From positions 147,501-211,500 of the forward strand of contig JAFBJZ010000627.1 in NCBI GenBank assembly GCA_016785225.1: 64,000 nucleotides of DNA, read 5' to 3'. The position numbers were made by a program, and so were the translations under genes. Below, one piece after another: positions 48,263 through 61,965 of the stretch (position 1 is its first letter; every line of letters begins with the position of its first letter). This DNA comes from Psettodes erumei. Its lineage: Eukaryota > Chordata > Actinopteri > Pleuronectiformes > Psettodidae. Below the pieces are notes generated by a model. That model saw nothing but the letters and a program-made list of their open reading frames with translations, did no database searches and was not told the origin of the DNA.

Positions 48263-51200
48263 TCACACGTTTCTACAGCCGAAGAAATCCACGCCGACGT
48301 AGCGCGGGTAACCCTCCAACGAGTTCATCCCCACCGGGTCGAACTTCCAGTACTGTCGCCCCCGGATGAAGTGGGCGTAGCCTGGAGACAGAGTTCAGCC
48401 CGTCAGCAGCGTCGCTTTAAAACACAACAACTCAAACTTCCCCTTTTCCCCACCCTACCGTAGATGTCCCTGAAGGCGGCGTCGACGTCGTCGGGGACGC
48501 CGCTCCAGTCCCGCATGCTGCGCGGGTAGACAGACTCCACCCGGTTGTGGCGGGGGCTGAACTTCCAGTAGCTGCCGGACCTGAAGAAGAAGGTGTAGTA
48601 GTCGGGCTCGTGGCCCCAGCGCAGCGCCGCCTGGACCCCCGGCACCGACAGGCCCAGGCTCCGGATTGACTCCGGCCCCCGGATCTGCATCTCGGCGTCG
48701 AACACCCAGTAGTTCTCACCTGCCGGGGGACATCATCCGTAATCTGTAATAATCTGCTGTCGGGCTCACAGAGCAGCGACAGAACCGCATCGCGTCATCG
48801 TACTGGCCGGTCGATGGGTCGGGCCCGGGATAAGCCGTGACCGCGCACCTTGAAAGAACCAAATGTTCCCCGACTTGTCCTCGAAGGCGGCGTCCACGTG
48901 GTCGGGAATCCCCCTCCAGTGCCGGGACGCCAGCGCCGGGTAGCCGCTCTCCAGGCGCCCGTCCCGGATCCTCCACACGTAGCCGGACTTGAAGAAGAAC
49001 AGCTCCCCCCGGATCATGGACACGGCGTCAAAGTCCGTCTGGCAGGCGTCGGGCTGCGGGATGAAGCGTTGAAACGTTCATGTTTCAGGATCCCACAGTG
49101 GATTCGCTGCGAGCTGCGGAATCCGGCCTCCATTAACGGATTAATCTGCCGATGGGAGTCAGACGCATGTACCGACACATTCCCGCTGCACGACTCTGGA
49201 ATGCGAACGCAGCGTTTCTGCCGCGATTAAAATCCTGCCGCCGGTCGTTCAGCCGTGAGGTTGTTTTCTGGTAAAACCTTCAGACCGTGTCTTAAAACAC
49301 AAAGCCACGGGAACGTTACACCGAATCTGGACTTCGTGGCGGCGCCGCGATTGATCCCGAATGTTCGTGACGAATCAGGAAGGAAATCCGAAAATTTTAC
49401 TCAAACTGAGCGCGACGACCTCGTGGGAAAAAAAACAAGCAGCCCCTGGGATTCGCCCTCTGGGGACCCCGAACGCAAACTGACTTTTTCTGTGTGTGTT
49501 TCATCAGCTCTACTCACGCTCCTGACGATCTCATTGGTCTCCGGGTTGGGCGGGGGCGGGGGCGGCGGCGGCGGCGGCGGGGAGGGCAGCACCTGCGGGT
49601 GAGCCCCGTACAGGAACTGGATCCCCTTCTTGTCGTCCTCGCTCAGCCTCAGCGGGTAGGAGAAGGAGTAATACGCCGACATGATGGCCCCCGGCTCGCG
49701 GGAGTGCTGCAGGCCCAGGACGTGCCCGAACTCATGGGCCGCGACCTGGAGGAGGTCGGTACCTGCGGGGCGGGTGGGGTGGAGGGTGGGGGTGGGGGTT
49801 GACAAACGCTCCCTGAGAGGACGCTTTGCTAACGAGGAGCTCCCTGCTGACTCACACCTGCGCTCAGGTGTGCTGCGTTCGCTACACCTCACTGTTCACA
49901 CCTGAGCTGACTCAGGAAATAAGATAAATAATATTATATCATAAAACCAAGTGTCTTATCGTAGTTTATCCTGTATTGTTATTATATTTATTGTTTGGCT
50001 GTAAATCATTGTTGTTATTTAATTGTGTTTTTAAACAAGTGGACCCACCCATGTGGTTTCCGAGGGTCCAGGACTCGTCGTAGTCGAAGTGGACCTCGCC
50101 CTGTCGGTGCGTTTTGGGGAAGAAGGCGTGAGCGAGGATCCCGCCCTGGCCGTCGAAGGGAAGGTTGTCTCCGTGCCAGTACCTGCGGGTCCGCGAAACA
50201 AACGCTCTGATGAACAATGAGAGCCACTCCGATGAAACGCATGATAAACCTTTTAGAGCAAAACACAAGCGGAACGTCAGTCGTGTCGAGTTCACTTAAC
50301 AAAATCATCCGCGCTGCAGCTACAAATCCTGAATGTACATGACTAACAATAAACCCTGATTCAAAAGAGGGGAAAACACAGAGCGAGCCACATAAAGGAC
50401 GATGAATGAATGAGCGTCTCTCACTCACAGATCTGTGTCAGACTCTGATCTGATCTGAGACAAACTCAGAAACTGGTTTTAAAACATCTGTGCCTCTGTT
50501 GACTCTTATCGCCATTAGTTGCGGTGGCGGCAGATGAGAGATCAGGAAGATCCACGAAAAAAGAAAGTGAGCGCATCGTTTTTTTCATTAAAGCCAGGAG
50601 CATAGGATTAGTTAACTGTCATCAACGAAGAGTTTAAAATAAAAATAAAATAAAATCAGCAACTCTACTTATGATTCATGTAACTGTAATATAAAATGTT
50701 TTTTTAAGGTTTTATCAAATGTTTTAATCAGGTGAGTAGTTTTGCTTCATTCATTTTATCTTGTGACTTAGATTAAATCTTTTTAAAATTATTATTTATA
50801 TATATAAATATTATTATTTTATCAGAGGAGCTCTGAGATATGTGAAGGGCTTTTTCTTGATGTTTAATACACACAACGTTTGATCAGCTGATCCAGAAAA
50901 CGATCTAAAAAATGATCTAATCGTGAAAACGACCGTTAGCTGCAGTTGCCGCTGTTTCTGGTTGGATTCCTTTTCCAGGTCTGCTTCTTGATGGCGTCGC
51001 TAAGCCCCGCCCCCGAACCGCCGCTTTGTCCAATCCCGTTTTAGCAACCGTAAAGGGGGCGGATGTCGTAACGCCGCGTACGTGAAGTCCGACAGATATG
51101 CTCAAATCCGCAAGATGGTCCCGTTTTTCCGCTTTTTTTTTTTTTTTACCGGCGACAGAAACGCAGGAGGAGAGACGGAGGGACGCGGAGGAGCCGACTC

Positions 51201-53644
51201 ACGGCTGAATCCGACAGCAGAGCGACAAAAACGGCTTGTTTTGCTCCGAGGTAAGACGCTAGCTAGCTAGCTAGCCTAGCCTAGCACGGAAGGCGGGATA
51301 TTAACGGTTACATTATTCACGTATTAACTGCTCGTTAGGCGGTTGTGTAGCACTTAAAACACAACCGGTGATGTTGTGGCAAACTTTGTGCAGGGTTGAT
51401 CTCTTCCTTGTTGTGCCTTAGAGAGCGGGACGGCATAGTTTGGTTAGCAGCGGGCTAAATGCTAATGCTAATGCGTACCCTGCTGTGGAAAAGCCTCATT
51501 GGTCCTGTATGTGATCGTTTCCTGTACAGGACATGTACATATTATACTGTGACTGTATATTTCCATTAATCCAGAAATGTGTTAGTGTTTCACTGATGTT
51601 GTTGAGGACAGGATGAACATATTGATCATCGTCCATCATCTATGATAAAAAAATAAATAGCAAATGTTTGATGCTGTTGATCATAAAATAGTTTGATTTT
51701 TTTTTTTAGATTAATTTTCTTTCTTTTCAGTTTTTGTGAAAGTTCACTTAATGTCTGCTCTTCTGTCTAATAAAGTAAAAAATACATAAATTATTATTAT
51801 TATTTATTCTTATTGAGATTATTTCTCGTGCTCCTTCTCCGTGTACAGTGATACTAATATATTAAATATTAATATTAAAGGCGTTACTCCTCCCCCACCT
51901 GGTGAAGTCGATGCGGATGTCGGCCTTCCCGCTGTCGACCTCGGTGAAGGTGAGCGGCGTGACGTCGCTCCAGATCTTCAGCGCTTCCCGGAAAACGCGT
52001 CGGACCTTCTCCTCACCCATCTGCCACGGGAAGCGGACGATCCTGCGGGGGAGAGACAAACAGGTGAGACAAACAGGTGAGACACGCAGGTGAGACACAA
52101 ATGAATTCTTGGATTCCAGTTTGGAATGAGTCAGCAGCGGCCGACATGACGGGGCGACATCATCGGCTGTTAGATGGTAAAAAGTCGTTTTTCGAGGTCA
52201 CGCCTGGGTCAGCTGGTTCCAGTCAAAGTCCACTTGAAGGCCAAAAATGACGGACTATTCCTTTAACAGCCGCGCGACCTTTCACCCTGACGTGAGCCGG
52301 AGAGCCGAGCGGGTCTTTGAGCGTCGGGGGGGGGATATGCTGATGTGCGTTCAGGTCGTGCGATGAGGAGATTGCGGGTCAGGCGCCGAGCTGTCGGGAC
52401 GTGTTCTGTGCAGCGGTTGCCAGTTCCCACCGGCGAGCGCAGCTGTGGCTTTTTCAAACCTGGCAACCTGCAGCACACGACTTTATCATAGACGAACAGG
52501 CGGCGCTGATGGACAAACAAGACCCGGCGTGTTAATGAGTGTGGATTAGAGGTGGTGTTGGTGGGCGGAGTCCTGAACCTTGTGCTGACTCCAGACCTGT
52601 ACTGAACACACACACACCTGAGACTGACGTGGGTTAAATCTGGAGCCGGTCTACTTCCTGGGGCCGGCACGCGCAGGATTTTATTGGTCTGGCCTTCATC
52701 TCACCCCCTGACTTTTACTCGTGTAGGAGAACGTGCCGCAGGTCGAGCGAGCGGCGCTTACGGGCCAGGTGCGCCGCACCGCGCGCGCTCGTGCAAACAA
52801 GCCTCCGCCGCGAAGGTGCAAATATTTGCGCAGATTGTTGGAGTCGGCACAAAAGGGACTTTCCTCGGTGCAAAGTTCACGTCGCGTGAAATCCTCCATC
52901 TTATCGTCTTCGGCGCAAATACGCCGCAGATTAAAGATTAAACGACACGTGACTCATCGGGCGCCTGCGCCGGGTTTTAGCGGCGGATCACGCCGGTGTT
53001 ACTTCTGCTGCGCTCAGAAACGTTTGTGTTTCCCTTTTGTACGGAAATGAAACTTTTTTTTAAAAACCACATCAGTTTGTGACGTTCAGAGACTTTCTCT
53101 GGATCAACTTCTTATAATTTCCTTTTTTCCTACGGCCCTCACGCAAAACACATGCTGCGCCGACGCAAAGCATTCTGGTCCACGGGCGCTACAGTCTGGA
53201 GCCGATTATTGTTTTGGACTTTTACAACAGTTTCTGAATGAACGATGCGTTTCACCAGATTTGTTGCTAAACTTTTACCAAACTGGGTCGCAGCTTTAAA
53301 TCTCTATAACCCGCGTTTGAAATTATGGATTTACGGGATTACGCTGCAGTAAAATAACTAATCTGTAGTGACTCCCGCCCCTCCCTGTCACGGCACCAGA
53401 GTTAGCCCGGGTCCTGGGACGTCCCGCGGCCGCCTGAAAGCCCCTTTTCAGATCCGTCAACAACCGTTAAGTCGGCGCCGCTCTCGGCTGACCCGGCGTG
53501 GCTTTGGCGAGTCGTGCCAGAACCTGCCCCCCCCCCCCCAGCTCGAAACGCTGATTCTGAGAGCAAAGGTAAACACAGGCGCACATTAGCGTCGCTGCTC
53601 TTTCAACACTCGTACTTTAGCAGTTTAAGAAGCCCCCCCCCCCA

Positions 53645-53692
<48 letters not shown>

Positions 53693-55642
53693 GCTGCCAT
53701 GACGCCGCTGCACCTCATCGCTCTGTCAGGTGTCACGGCAGCCAGCGCTTTATCGGGCCAGTCCAGAAGAAACTTATTAGCCTGTGGCCGGCGCTGCTAA
53801 TAAAAGCCGCCCCCCCCCTCCAGGCTTAATATACTGTTAAGTTAAAGAATGAGTACAAAGAGAGGGGGGACCCCAGGAGACACAGACAGAGAGGCCGCCG
53901 CCAGCAGACGACCGCCAGACGCGACGCCGACGCTGCCGGAGCCACAGATGAAAGAAAACCAGCCCCCCCCCCCCTTTTTGGGCCGCGCTTTGTTCTGGTG
54001 CTGATTCTGGACCAGCGATTGGCTGGTTAACGTCAGCGAGATGTCGTTAAAATAAAAACGTTCTCAGTAGACATGGACCTGGCGGGTTCGTACCTGTAGG
54101 TGAGGTCCGTCTTCTCCAGGCGCCCCCCGTACAGGACGAAGCGCCTCTGGCGGTGGCGTCCTCGGTAGCGCACCTCCCTCTGGCCGGGGTAGTCCGGCAC
54201 GCCGCAGCGGGGGCGGTTCCAGGCGGCGTCGGAGGCGTTGCCGGGCGGGTCCGGAGCGTGGGGTCCCTTCCCTCGCTTCCTCAGGTCGGGGAACTTCTCG
54301 GGGACCTGGAACGACAGCGGCGTTTAGAGTCCGGTCCCGGGACACCCTGCTGTTATCGGGAGGGCGTCCGCTCGGCGACCCGGCCGACCCGCCCGCGCGC
54401 CTGCTCGCTAAGTACAGGCTGCACGTAAAAAGTAGTGAATTTAGATAAGTGGGGGTGACGATGATGATGGAGGAGACTGGACGAGATAAGAGTCCGTCAG
54501 TCGCTGGAGAAGATGACGATGCAGGTGGTCAAGTTTGGTTTTTTTTGATCGATCTTATCAAATATTCTGTTCGTTGGTCGTCGCCAGATTTCCGACCTTC
54601 GTCGGCCGGAAACCAAAATATTTCACTTCACCTGGAGTGAAGGTAGAAAAGAAGAAGCGATCGAGTAAAGAGGAGAAACCGCGGCGAAGGCCCGAGGTTA
54701 ATGACAGCGCGCCGCACCGCGCGGTTCGCCCTCGGCCCTGGAGCCGCTCGGTCCCAGAGTGTCCCATTATCGCTAATGCCCCCCCTGCCAGATCCAGAGG
54801 AAATGGCTCTGCTCATTTTCCACAGAAGCAAATTACAGAGGAGCGCCGCCTCCTCCCGACTCGGCCCTCGGCCTCCGGACCACGTCCGCGCCGCTCGCAC
54901 GGAGCTTCTGGGTGTTCTCCGCGCAATCGCCGACATCACGTGCGTTTCCTCTTTCCGCCGTTCCCCGGTAACGGCCTTGTGGGAACAGACGCTATCGATG
55001 CGTCGTGGGGAGATGGTGTGGAGATGAGACCAAATTGCGTCCGCCGTCCCATCTGCTGGATCTTCCCACAGCTTCTCCAAACAAACCCGACGGGGTCTCC
55101 GGACCGCGGAGGAGAAAGCTCGGCTTCACTGTTATACCCAACCACAGACCTTTAAAAAATAAAAAATGCTGGACGCAGCTTCCTGGTGCTGAACCCGTCT
55201 TCTCCTGAGCGACCACCAGGGGGCGACTCCTCTGGTCTGTTTGTATAGAAGTCAGTGAGAAAATGGATTTATGACACCACTAAACATTTTTCACACTGAG
55301 TTTAACACAACATTGTGTTCATGTTGTAAATTATGATGACCAGGAAGTAGAGGAGGTTTTTTAGGGGGGGGCGGGGGGGGCGTGGCTTCGCTGTGATTGA
55401 CAGGTAGCACGATGAGCATCACGTGGAGCCCGACAGCAGAAACCTGCATCAGATCCAGAGGTCGTGACACATGAGGTAAACAACGTCACAGTGTTGTGTT
55501 TGTGTTGTGTTGTTGTTGTGCATTAGTTAGCGACCCCCCCCCCCGTCGTCAGTGCAGATTATGGGGAACAAAACGCAGCAGGGTTCAAGGAATGTGCTGC
55601 AGACTGCAGAGACACTGTGACTGATGGGTCTGGATCACAGAA

Positions 55643-55706
<64 letters not shown>

Positions 55707-57613
55707 GCCTCCTGCGTTTCACTTTGTTTAAAGGTGGGGGGCTCCACTGACTTTAAATGGCAGGTTATTGGTGTTGTGAATGAACTGAACGAGGCGCGGC
55801 GCCCTGGTTAAGCCCCCGGGACGTTTTAAAGGTTTGTTTTTTTTTTCTGAAGGAGGAGGTTCTGGACCGGCCTGACCCGAGGTCTGTTATCTGACCCCCA
55901 CCCCCACCCCCCCACCCCCACCCTAGCTGCAGCCGCCCACTTCAACAAAAAAGCCCTTATCGAGGCGCGTGGCAGGTCTGATGCGTATCGATGCAGATCA
56001 CGTGAAACCAGAACCTGCGTGCAAGTCAATCTGTGTCTGTTTACTTTTTTGTTTTGTTTACATTTGTTTACTTTGGGGGGGGCTCAGCGAGAGGACACCG
56101 GGTTCACATCCTCAGTTAAAGACCTGCATGCTCGGGTTCTTCAAACGGGACGAGAAGAACCTCCCCCAACAACTCCTGTTAATGCCGTCAGTCTGGACAA
56201 AGGACTTTTGTCCCTGCAGGGGGGGCAATGGGGGTCAGATACCCTCCTGGCCTGGCTGATGGTCCGGGGTCAGTCACTGTCTAAAACCGGGTGCTGCGGT
56301 TCTGCCGGCAGAGCCGTCAATCACCACGGTTCGGACCGGCGCTGCCCGCCGCCTGATCCCAATCACAGAGGTGAGGCGGGGTGTCGGCTTTCAGGCTCGT
56401 AAAACTTAAAACTAACTCCAAGTGGTGGGGGTCGTTTCAAAGACGGAGTCAGATGGATTGTTTGACCCCTGTGACCCCCCCGGGTTCCCGATCCCGACAG
56501 GTTCAAGGTGAAACCCAAACATGGGCCGTCTGGGATTTCATCAACAACCAGCACCGACTTTATCTGAGGCAGATAAAGAAACCCCGAAGGTTCGAAAACA
56601 ACCGACTCGCTGTCTCTCTCTGCTTCCTGATTGGCTCAGCTCCAGCTTCCTGGTCTTTCCTCGTCTACACGGATCATAACGTACAACGCGAAGAGGATGA
56701 AACTAGACGTAGACGTAAAAACTCGGCGTGAAAATGTTTACTGACGTCTCAAATCAAACAAACGTCGCCCCCTGGTGGTCGTTCGGGAGAAGACGGGTTT
56801 AACGCTCACACTGCAGGTTTGTGCTTTTGTAAAGAATAAATTAAAAAAAAAAAAAGATTGCTCATCTCGCCACACCGTCGCTTAAGAAGAGGACAGTGCG
56901 TTTGTGAGGGACTACTTTCTGCGGCGCATTAATCTGCCTCATCATGGGGTTCATGTGTTGAACCGAACATCTGGAAAATCCGTCCTCTTTGTTTGTTTTT
57001 TAACACTTTCTGTCTTTTCTCGACCCGCCGAGGCGTCGTCCCACGTCCCGTGCGAACCGCGGGACGCTCGGCGACGGCGGGACATAAAGGGTTCGGTGGC
57101 GGTTTGTTTTTGACCCCGGGGGCGGATGACGCCGCGTCCGTGAGTCAGCCGACGAGACGGGCGAGTTTTTGCGGCGGCGCTCGTGTGTAATTTCGGGGGC
57201 AGACAATGGCAGGCCTGTCGGGAGACGGCGTGACGACGGTCGAGGGGGGAGGGAGGGGGAGGGGGGAGGGGGGGGGGGGCGACAACAACACCCCGAGACG
57301 GCGATTAGCGCGTCGCTTTCTGCTGAGCGTGCAAGAAGTCAGCGATGAGACACCAAAAAACTTCCCCCTCCAGGGCCCGAAGGCCTCGCAGATGCTGCTC
57401 ACGCTGGGAACATGTGGAGGAGTTTGTGGTGGAGCTGGGTGGAGGTGGGTGGAGGTGGGTGGGTGGGGGCTGGGGGAGGGGCTGAGGGGGGGGGTCGTCC
57501 ATTACAAGTATGGACGTATCCAGCTTCTGGTTACAGCGATGACAAGACGTACGAGCGGCGGCATTCACAGGAAAACATGTCTGCACACGGAGCGTCTGAG
57601 CCTCCAGTCTGAC

Positions 57614-57644
<31 letters not shown>

Positions 57645-60376
57645 CAGGTCACCCCGTGAACCTGCACACGGCGACGGGACGTTTTCCCTGCAGGTCCGAC
57701 CCAGAAACCTTCGACCTGAGTCCGACGTCAGGTGCGCTTTCGCCCGCGGTGCATGATCTTCGCGAGGAGCGGGGCCCTTTAGTCGACGCCCCCGGGGGCA
57801 GAGGCGGGGACCGCACCGATTTACCCGCGAGCGTCCGCGGACCAGGATGCATTGCGTGAACGCACGCAGCATGTGTTTCGAGTCCCGGGCGCGAGGAAAG
57901 AAAAAGGAAATTATAAGAAGTTGATCCAAAAGAAATTCCTCCTGAAACTCACAGACGAATAAACGAAACAGGAAACAGGAAACAGGAAGCGGTCTGCAGC
58001 GTGAAGCAGAACCGCGGCGCGGGGCGGCCCGCTCCGAACCGTCCACAGATGAACGGCGCCGGTGCATCAGACGAGGCGAAAAAACAACAGGAAGTAAATC
58101 ACAAGTGTTTGTGTGCTCTCATTGGAGAACACGCACAAACACTTGCTTACACTGATGGGGGGGGGGTTATTGTGCCAGATTAGGAGGGGGGGGGGTTCAT
58201 CAACAAATACCTCCTCATCTCCCACCTTAATCTCCTAATCCCCCCTAATCTCCCATCAGAGGAGAAGAAACGCTTGGAAGTGGAAGGTGATATAAACCGT
58301 TTTCACTCGACTCTTACCCCCCCCCCTCAGATCCCACAGCTGGATGACTTTATGATGATGTCATCATCTTGGGGGGGGGCATCGACTCGAGCGTCAGAAA
58401 CTAAAAGAGCGAAGTATCTCAGGAAGTTTTCGTCCAGCGCTTTGGATTACGACCCAACACCTGCAGAGGTGATGTCATCAGCACCAGGTGATGCCCCCCC
58501 CCCCCCCACCCAGTCTTGACCCCCCCCCCGTCAGTCCTGTCCGGTTCCATTTCACCGTGAAGTTGTTGCTTTGACTCCTGACTCCTCCGGCAGCCATCTT
58601 TGTTTGGGTCTGGAGATGGAGACGCTTCTTTCTTTGTCAGGTACCAACTCCCTGGACTCAGCCAGTCCTGGGGGGGGTAGAGTCAGCCGACCCCCCCCAC
58701 ACACACACACACACACACACACACCCCTTGTTAGGGCCCCTCCTCGTGCTAACGAACAAAAGCCTCTGATTAACTTTATGAGGGAGGGGGTGCATGTGCG
58801 TTTTAACAGCCCCCCCCCTCCCCTGTTGCGTCTCATCAGCCAGTCACGGCGCGGCGCAGCTGTGACCTAGATCTGCTCGATGGGAACCGGGACCGCCTGT
58901 GATGTCACCTCCGCTCTCACGCCCCCCCCCGACCAAACGGGACGACGCAGGAACGCAAACCGAGGGTTTTGTTGACAAAAGCAACGTCCAAACAGTTGGC
59001 CGTTCCCACCCCCCGCTGCCCCCCCCCCCCCACACACACACACACACACACACACTCCAGAGTGAAAACAGGCTCCATGTGAACCCCCCCCCACACACAC
59101 ACACACACACACCCGCCGTGAATGCCAGAGGCCTGCCCGGGCCTGCGTAATCACGCGCTCCTTTGTCAACAGCGCAGGAACAAATCGACCAAAACTCCAG
59201 ATTAGAAAACTTTTCCCGCCGAGATGACCGCCAGACGCAACAAAGCCGCGCCGCCGTCCCGATAACGAGTAGAGGATGCGCCGCAGCCCGTTAGCTCGGG
59301 GGGGCCTGATCTTTGCCTTCGTCGCCCTCGCGGCCGTCGGGTAATGATTGACTGGACAAGAAGGTCCCGCCCCGGAGATAACGGCGTACTCGTTCCTGGC
59401 GCGATTCGCCAGGCAACAACGAGGAACGCCGCCGACACCTAAAGACGGCGCTGCAAACAAACACGCCCACCCGCTGTAAATGCAGACCGCGCGTTTGTTT
59501 TCAGGAAGTCGTCGCCCCGGCGTCACGAGGATGTTTGGGATACGAAGCGGCGAGGCTGACGGCAGTAAACGAAAGAAATCCACGTGACGCGCGGCGAGCG
59601 ACGCCGCCGCGACGGGTCCGCGCCGAGGACCCCTGTCTTTTATGGTGTTGTTGAAATGCCTGTAAGACCTGTTATTACAGCTTCCTGCCCCGCAGACAGG
59701 GGAACTCGGCAACCTTTTACCCCCCCCCACTCCAAGCAGACCAGGTGAAAAAACCCAACACGCCCCCGCCGTCAGCGGGCGCTCGGCGGCGGCCCCGGCG
59801 CTGCTGAGCAGACAGAAAAGAGGTAAATAGTGATGATAGTCATTTCTTCAAAGTAAGAGCAGCTCGCGGGCTAATTACAGTGACAGGTCAGCGCCCGCGC
59901 GCTAAAACACCCATTTTCTTAATTACAACATAAGTGTCATTGGTCCTGATGATTCTGCGAGGAAGGGGGGGGCGTGCACCCGCGCGCGCGCGCCCCCACG
60001 GAGGTCATGGAGGGGGGGGGGTGTAGCTGCAGAAATGCGTGAATTTGACGGAAAAAACAAAGTATTTATGCAGTTAAACGGGTTTTTATCGCGCGCGCGT
60101 GTGTGTGTGAAGAATAAAGCTGCACGTTAACTCTCCTCATGCAAAAAAAAAAAAAAGCGCAGGTCCGCGCGTGCAGCAGCGTCACATAAAAAAACACTAC
60201 AAGTGTCCGGAGAGTGACGATAAGAAAAGAAAAGAAAGAGAAAGAGAGGAAAAAGAAAAAAGACTCACCGGTGCGTCTCTGTACCGGCCGGACCCCCGCA
60301 CCGGGACGCAGCGCGCGCTCGGGAGACATTGCAGCGCGAGGACGCAGCAGCAGCACGCGAGCAGAGAGGTCCGCAT
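48263..60376 (-). CDS. mmp11: Matrix metalloproteinase 11 (stromelysin-3), complete
   Basis: MMP11 is a secreted zinc endopeptidase of tissue remodelling, unusual in being activated inside the cell by furin. Eight exons: 60376-60269, 54305-54094, 52042-51899, 50182-50049, 49762-49518, 49053-48849, 48719-48459 and 48381-48263, giving 475 residues in consistent phase. The N-terminus is a signal peptide (MRTSLLACCCCVLALQCLPS). The propeptide has the cysteine switch PRCGVPD and a furin site RHRQRR before FVLYGGRLEKTDLTYR. The catalytic domain carries HEFGHVLGLQH with the Met-turn (AIMSAYYSF), preceded by YWHGDNLPFDGQGGILAHAF and EVHFDYDESWTLG. Four hemopexin blades follow (FDAVSMIRGELFFFKSGYVW; DAAFEDKSGNIWFFQGENYW; FRSGSYWKFSPRHNRVESV; AHFIRGRQYWKFDPV), ending VGVDFFGC, with C-terminal residues RNV. 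The hinge is Pro-rich. Introns 1 to 3 are large (about 6, 2 and 1.7 kb). Confidence 0.97.
50183..51898. other. mmp11: MMP11 intron 3, AT-rich with an internal CpG-rich island
   Basis: Mostly AT-rich intron sequence (A/T runs near 50580-50880 and 51600-51800). The exception is a CpG- and GC-rich segment at about 51000-51280, listed separately. No additional MMP11 exon is seen; the flanking exons join in phase. Confidence 0.6.
51000..51250 (+). promoter_or_regulatory. Promoter-like island antisense inside MMP11 intron 3
   Basis: On the plus strand: a GC box (CCCCGCCCCC, 51005-51014), a CCAAT box (51030-51034), CpG-rich sequence, then a purine-rich stretch ending at a strong donor (CTCCGAG/GTAAGA, 51250/51251) followed by a GCTAGCTAGC run. 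The same first-exon-like arrangement occurs at recognised gene starts here. It may mark the promoter and non-coding first exon of a transcript antisense to MMP11; no downstream exon was identified. Confidence 0.4.
52043..54093. other. mmp11: MMP11 intron 2
   Basis: Intron sequence with a C-run/CA tract (about 53633-53690) and several C runs. I see no exon, RNA gene or transposon. Confidence 0.6.
54306..60268. other. mmp11: MMP11 intron 1, GC-rich and simple-repeat-rich
   Basis: Nearly 6 kb of intron with composite C-run/CA tracts (57613-57643, 58686-58723, 59021-59054, 59087-59112), a CA tract (55644-55705), CCCCCA runs (about 55892-55923), GGGGA/GGGAG runs (about 57244-57280), a GGTGGGT array (about 57428-57478) and many G or C homopolymers. 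Long open frames here are explained by base composition. No second gene is supported. Confidence 0.6.
55644..55705. repeat. (CA)n microsatellite in MMP11 intron 1
   Basis: About 31 CA units. Confidence 0.93.
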
Positions 60377-60720
60377 CCTGGCGGTTCGTGCGGGACCGGG
60401 GGGGCGACTGCTCTTTAAATAGACTCTGATTTCTTTGTTCCCCGCTCACACGCTTTTTTTTTCTTCTTCTTCTTCTTCTTCTTCCTTCTCCTCATGCGCT
60501 TTTTTTTTTTTTTAACAGCCCCGGGCTGACAATACCACCCGCTCTCCTGACTCTTAACCCTTTCTCCTCCGCGTGCCCGTCAAACTCAAAGCAGATGATG
60601 ATGAGGAGGAGGAGGAGGAAGGAGGAGGAGGAGGAGGAGGATGCGCTCTTTCTCTCCACCTGTGCGCACTTTTTTGTTTTATTATTTAGCGTTTAAACAC
60701 CGTGACCCCACGTGCTCCTG

Positions 60721-60757
<37 letters not shown>

Positions 60758-61464
60758 TTTTATGACACAGGGTTTGAAATAGTTTGTGAACTAGTTCTGG
60801 AGCGAATCACACCTCGAGTGAGTGTAATATTAATATTAAAACAAACTTACAGTGGAAACTTTAATGAGCTGAACAGAAGCTCAGGGCGGATGGATTCATG
60901 TCTCAAGTCCCGACAAGTAGCTCCTCCTAAAACCACAAATTGTGTGTGTGTGTGTGTGTTTTTTAATATTTTTTGTGTGGTTGAAGCAAACAGGATGTAA
61001 CGTGATGCGTTTTCTTTTTTTTTTTTTTTTGCCGCTCTGCTAAGCTAGGCTAATCACCACCTCCTCCCTCCAACAGCAAACTACTGCGCCAAATTAGTTT
61101 TAAAGTACTTCAGAGGAAAAACACTTTGTTCAGAATAAAAAAAAAACTGCGTTTGAGATCGTTTCTGTAATTACAGCCACTAATAGCAGTGAAGAATTTA
61201 GCGGTGCCGTCCTGTGTAATGGCTGTCAGATTTACCAAAGGCTTTTTTTTTGTGAGGAGAAGCTCCAATAAAGTCGTAATGACAGAGGAGCGTCAGAAAG
61301 TGGCGCAGTAATTAATGGGGTAAAGGAGCAGTCCCACTTTTTTTTGGACCTGTGGACGTCGGTGTCACCCGACTTCCTCCTCCGCGCAGGAAAAAGTTTC
61401 CCCACAGTTTCCTCACAGGTCGGGACCTTTCGCTCGTCGTGTGGATTTCATAAACATATCTCAT

Positions 61465-61501
<37 letters not shown>

Positions 61502-61928
61502 GTACCAATACATTCCCCCCTCCTCAGTATTTTCATTTTCTTTACAAGGGGTGGCGGCGTTCCAACGCATGACAGCAGCTCTCGATTAGAAAAGAAACGC
61601 GCTTCCAAAAAAAAAAAAAATCAGGCTTCAAGTCGCCGCCAAGTCCCGTCAGGATGCAGGAACCTGCCCGAGTGACGGCCCAATCACGGGACGCCCCCGA
61701 CACAGGTGGACGGACCGCCGGTCCAGAGTTCAGGATGCAGTTAACTGCTGTTTAGCACGCGTGCTAACGTCGACCGCTGGACGTTCTTCTGACCAATCGA
61801 GGCGAAGGAGAGCGGCGCCCGGATCTTTCTCTTCACGTCCGCTCGAACGCGAAAACGCTCGGACTGCTCCTTTAAGTCCACACCTGTCCACACCTGGAGT
61901 GGACGAGCTTTGTCTCGCTGTCTCTGAG

Positions 61929-61965
<37 letters not shown>

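Noticed and set aside
54535..55155. 206-codon open frame in MMP11 intron 1
   Set aside because: No recognisable domain, no splice or start context, and stop-poor base composition explains it.
57206..57859. 217-codon open frame in MMP11 intron 1
   Set aside because: It runs through GGGGA and CA repeats and shows no homology.
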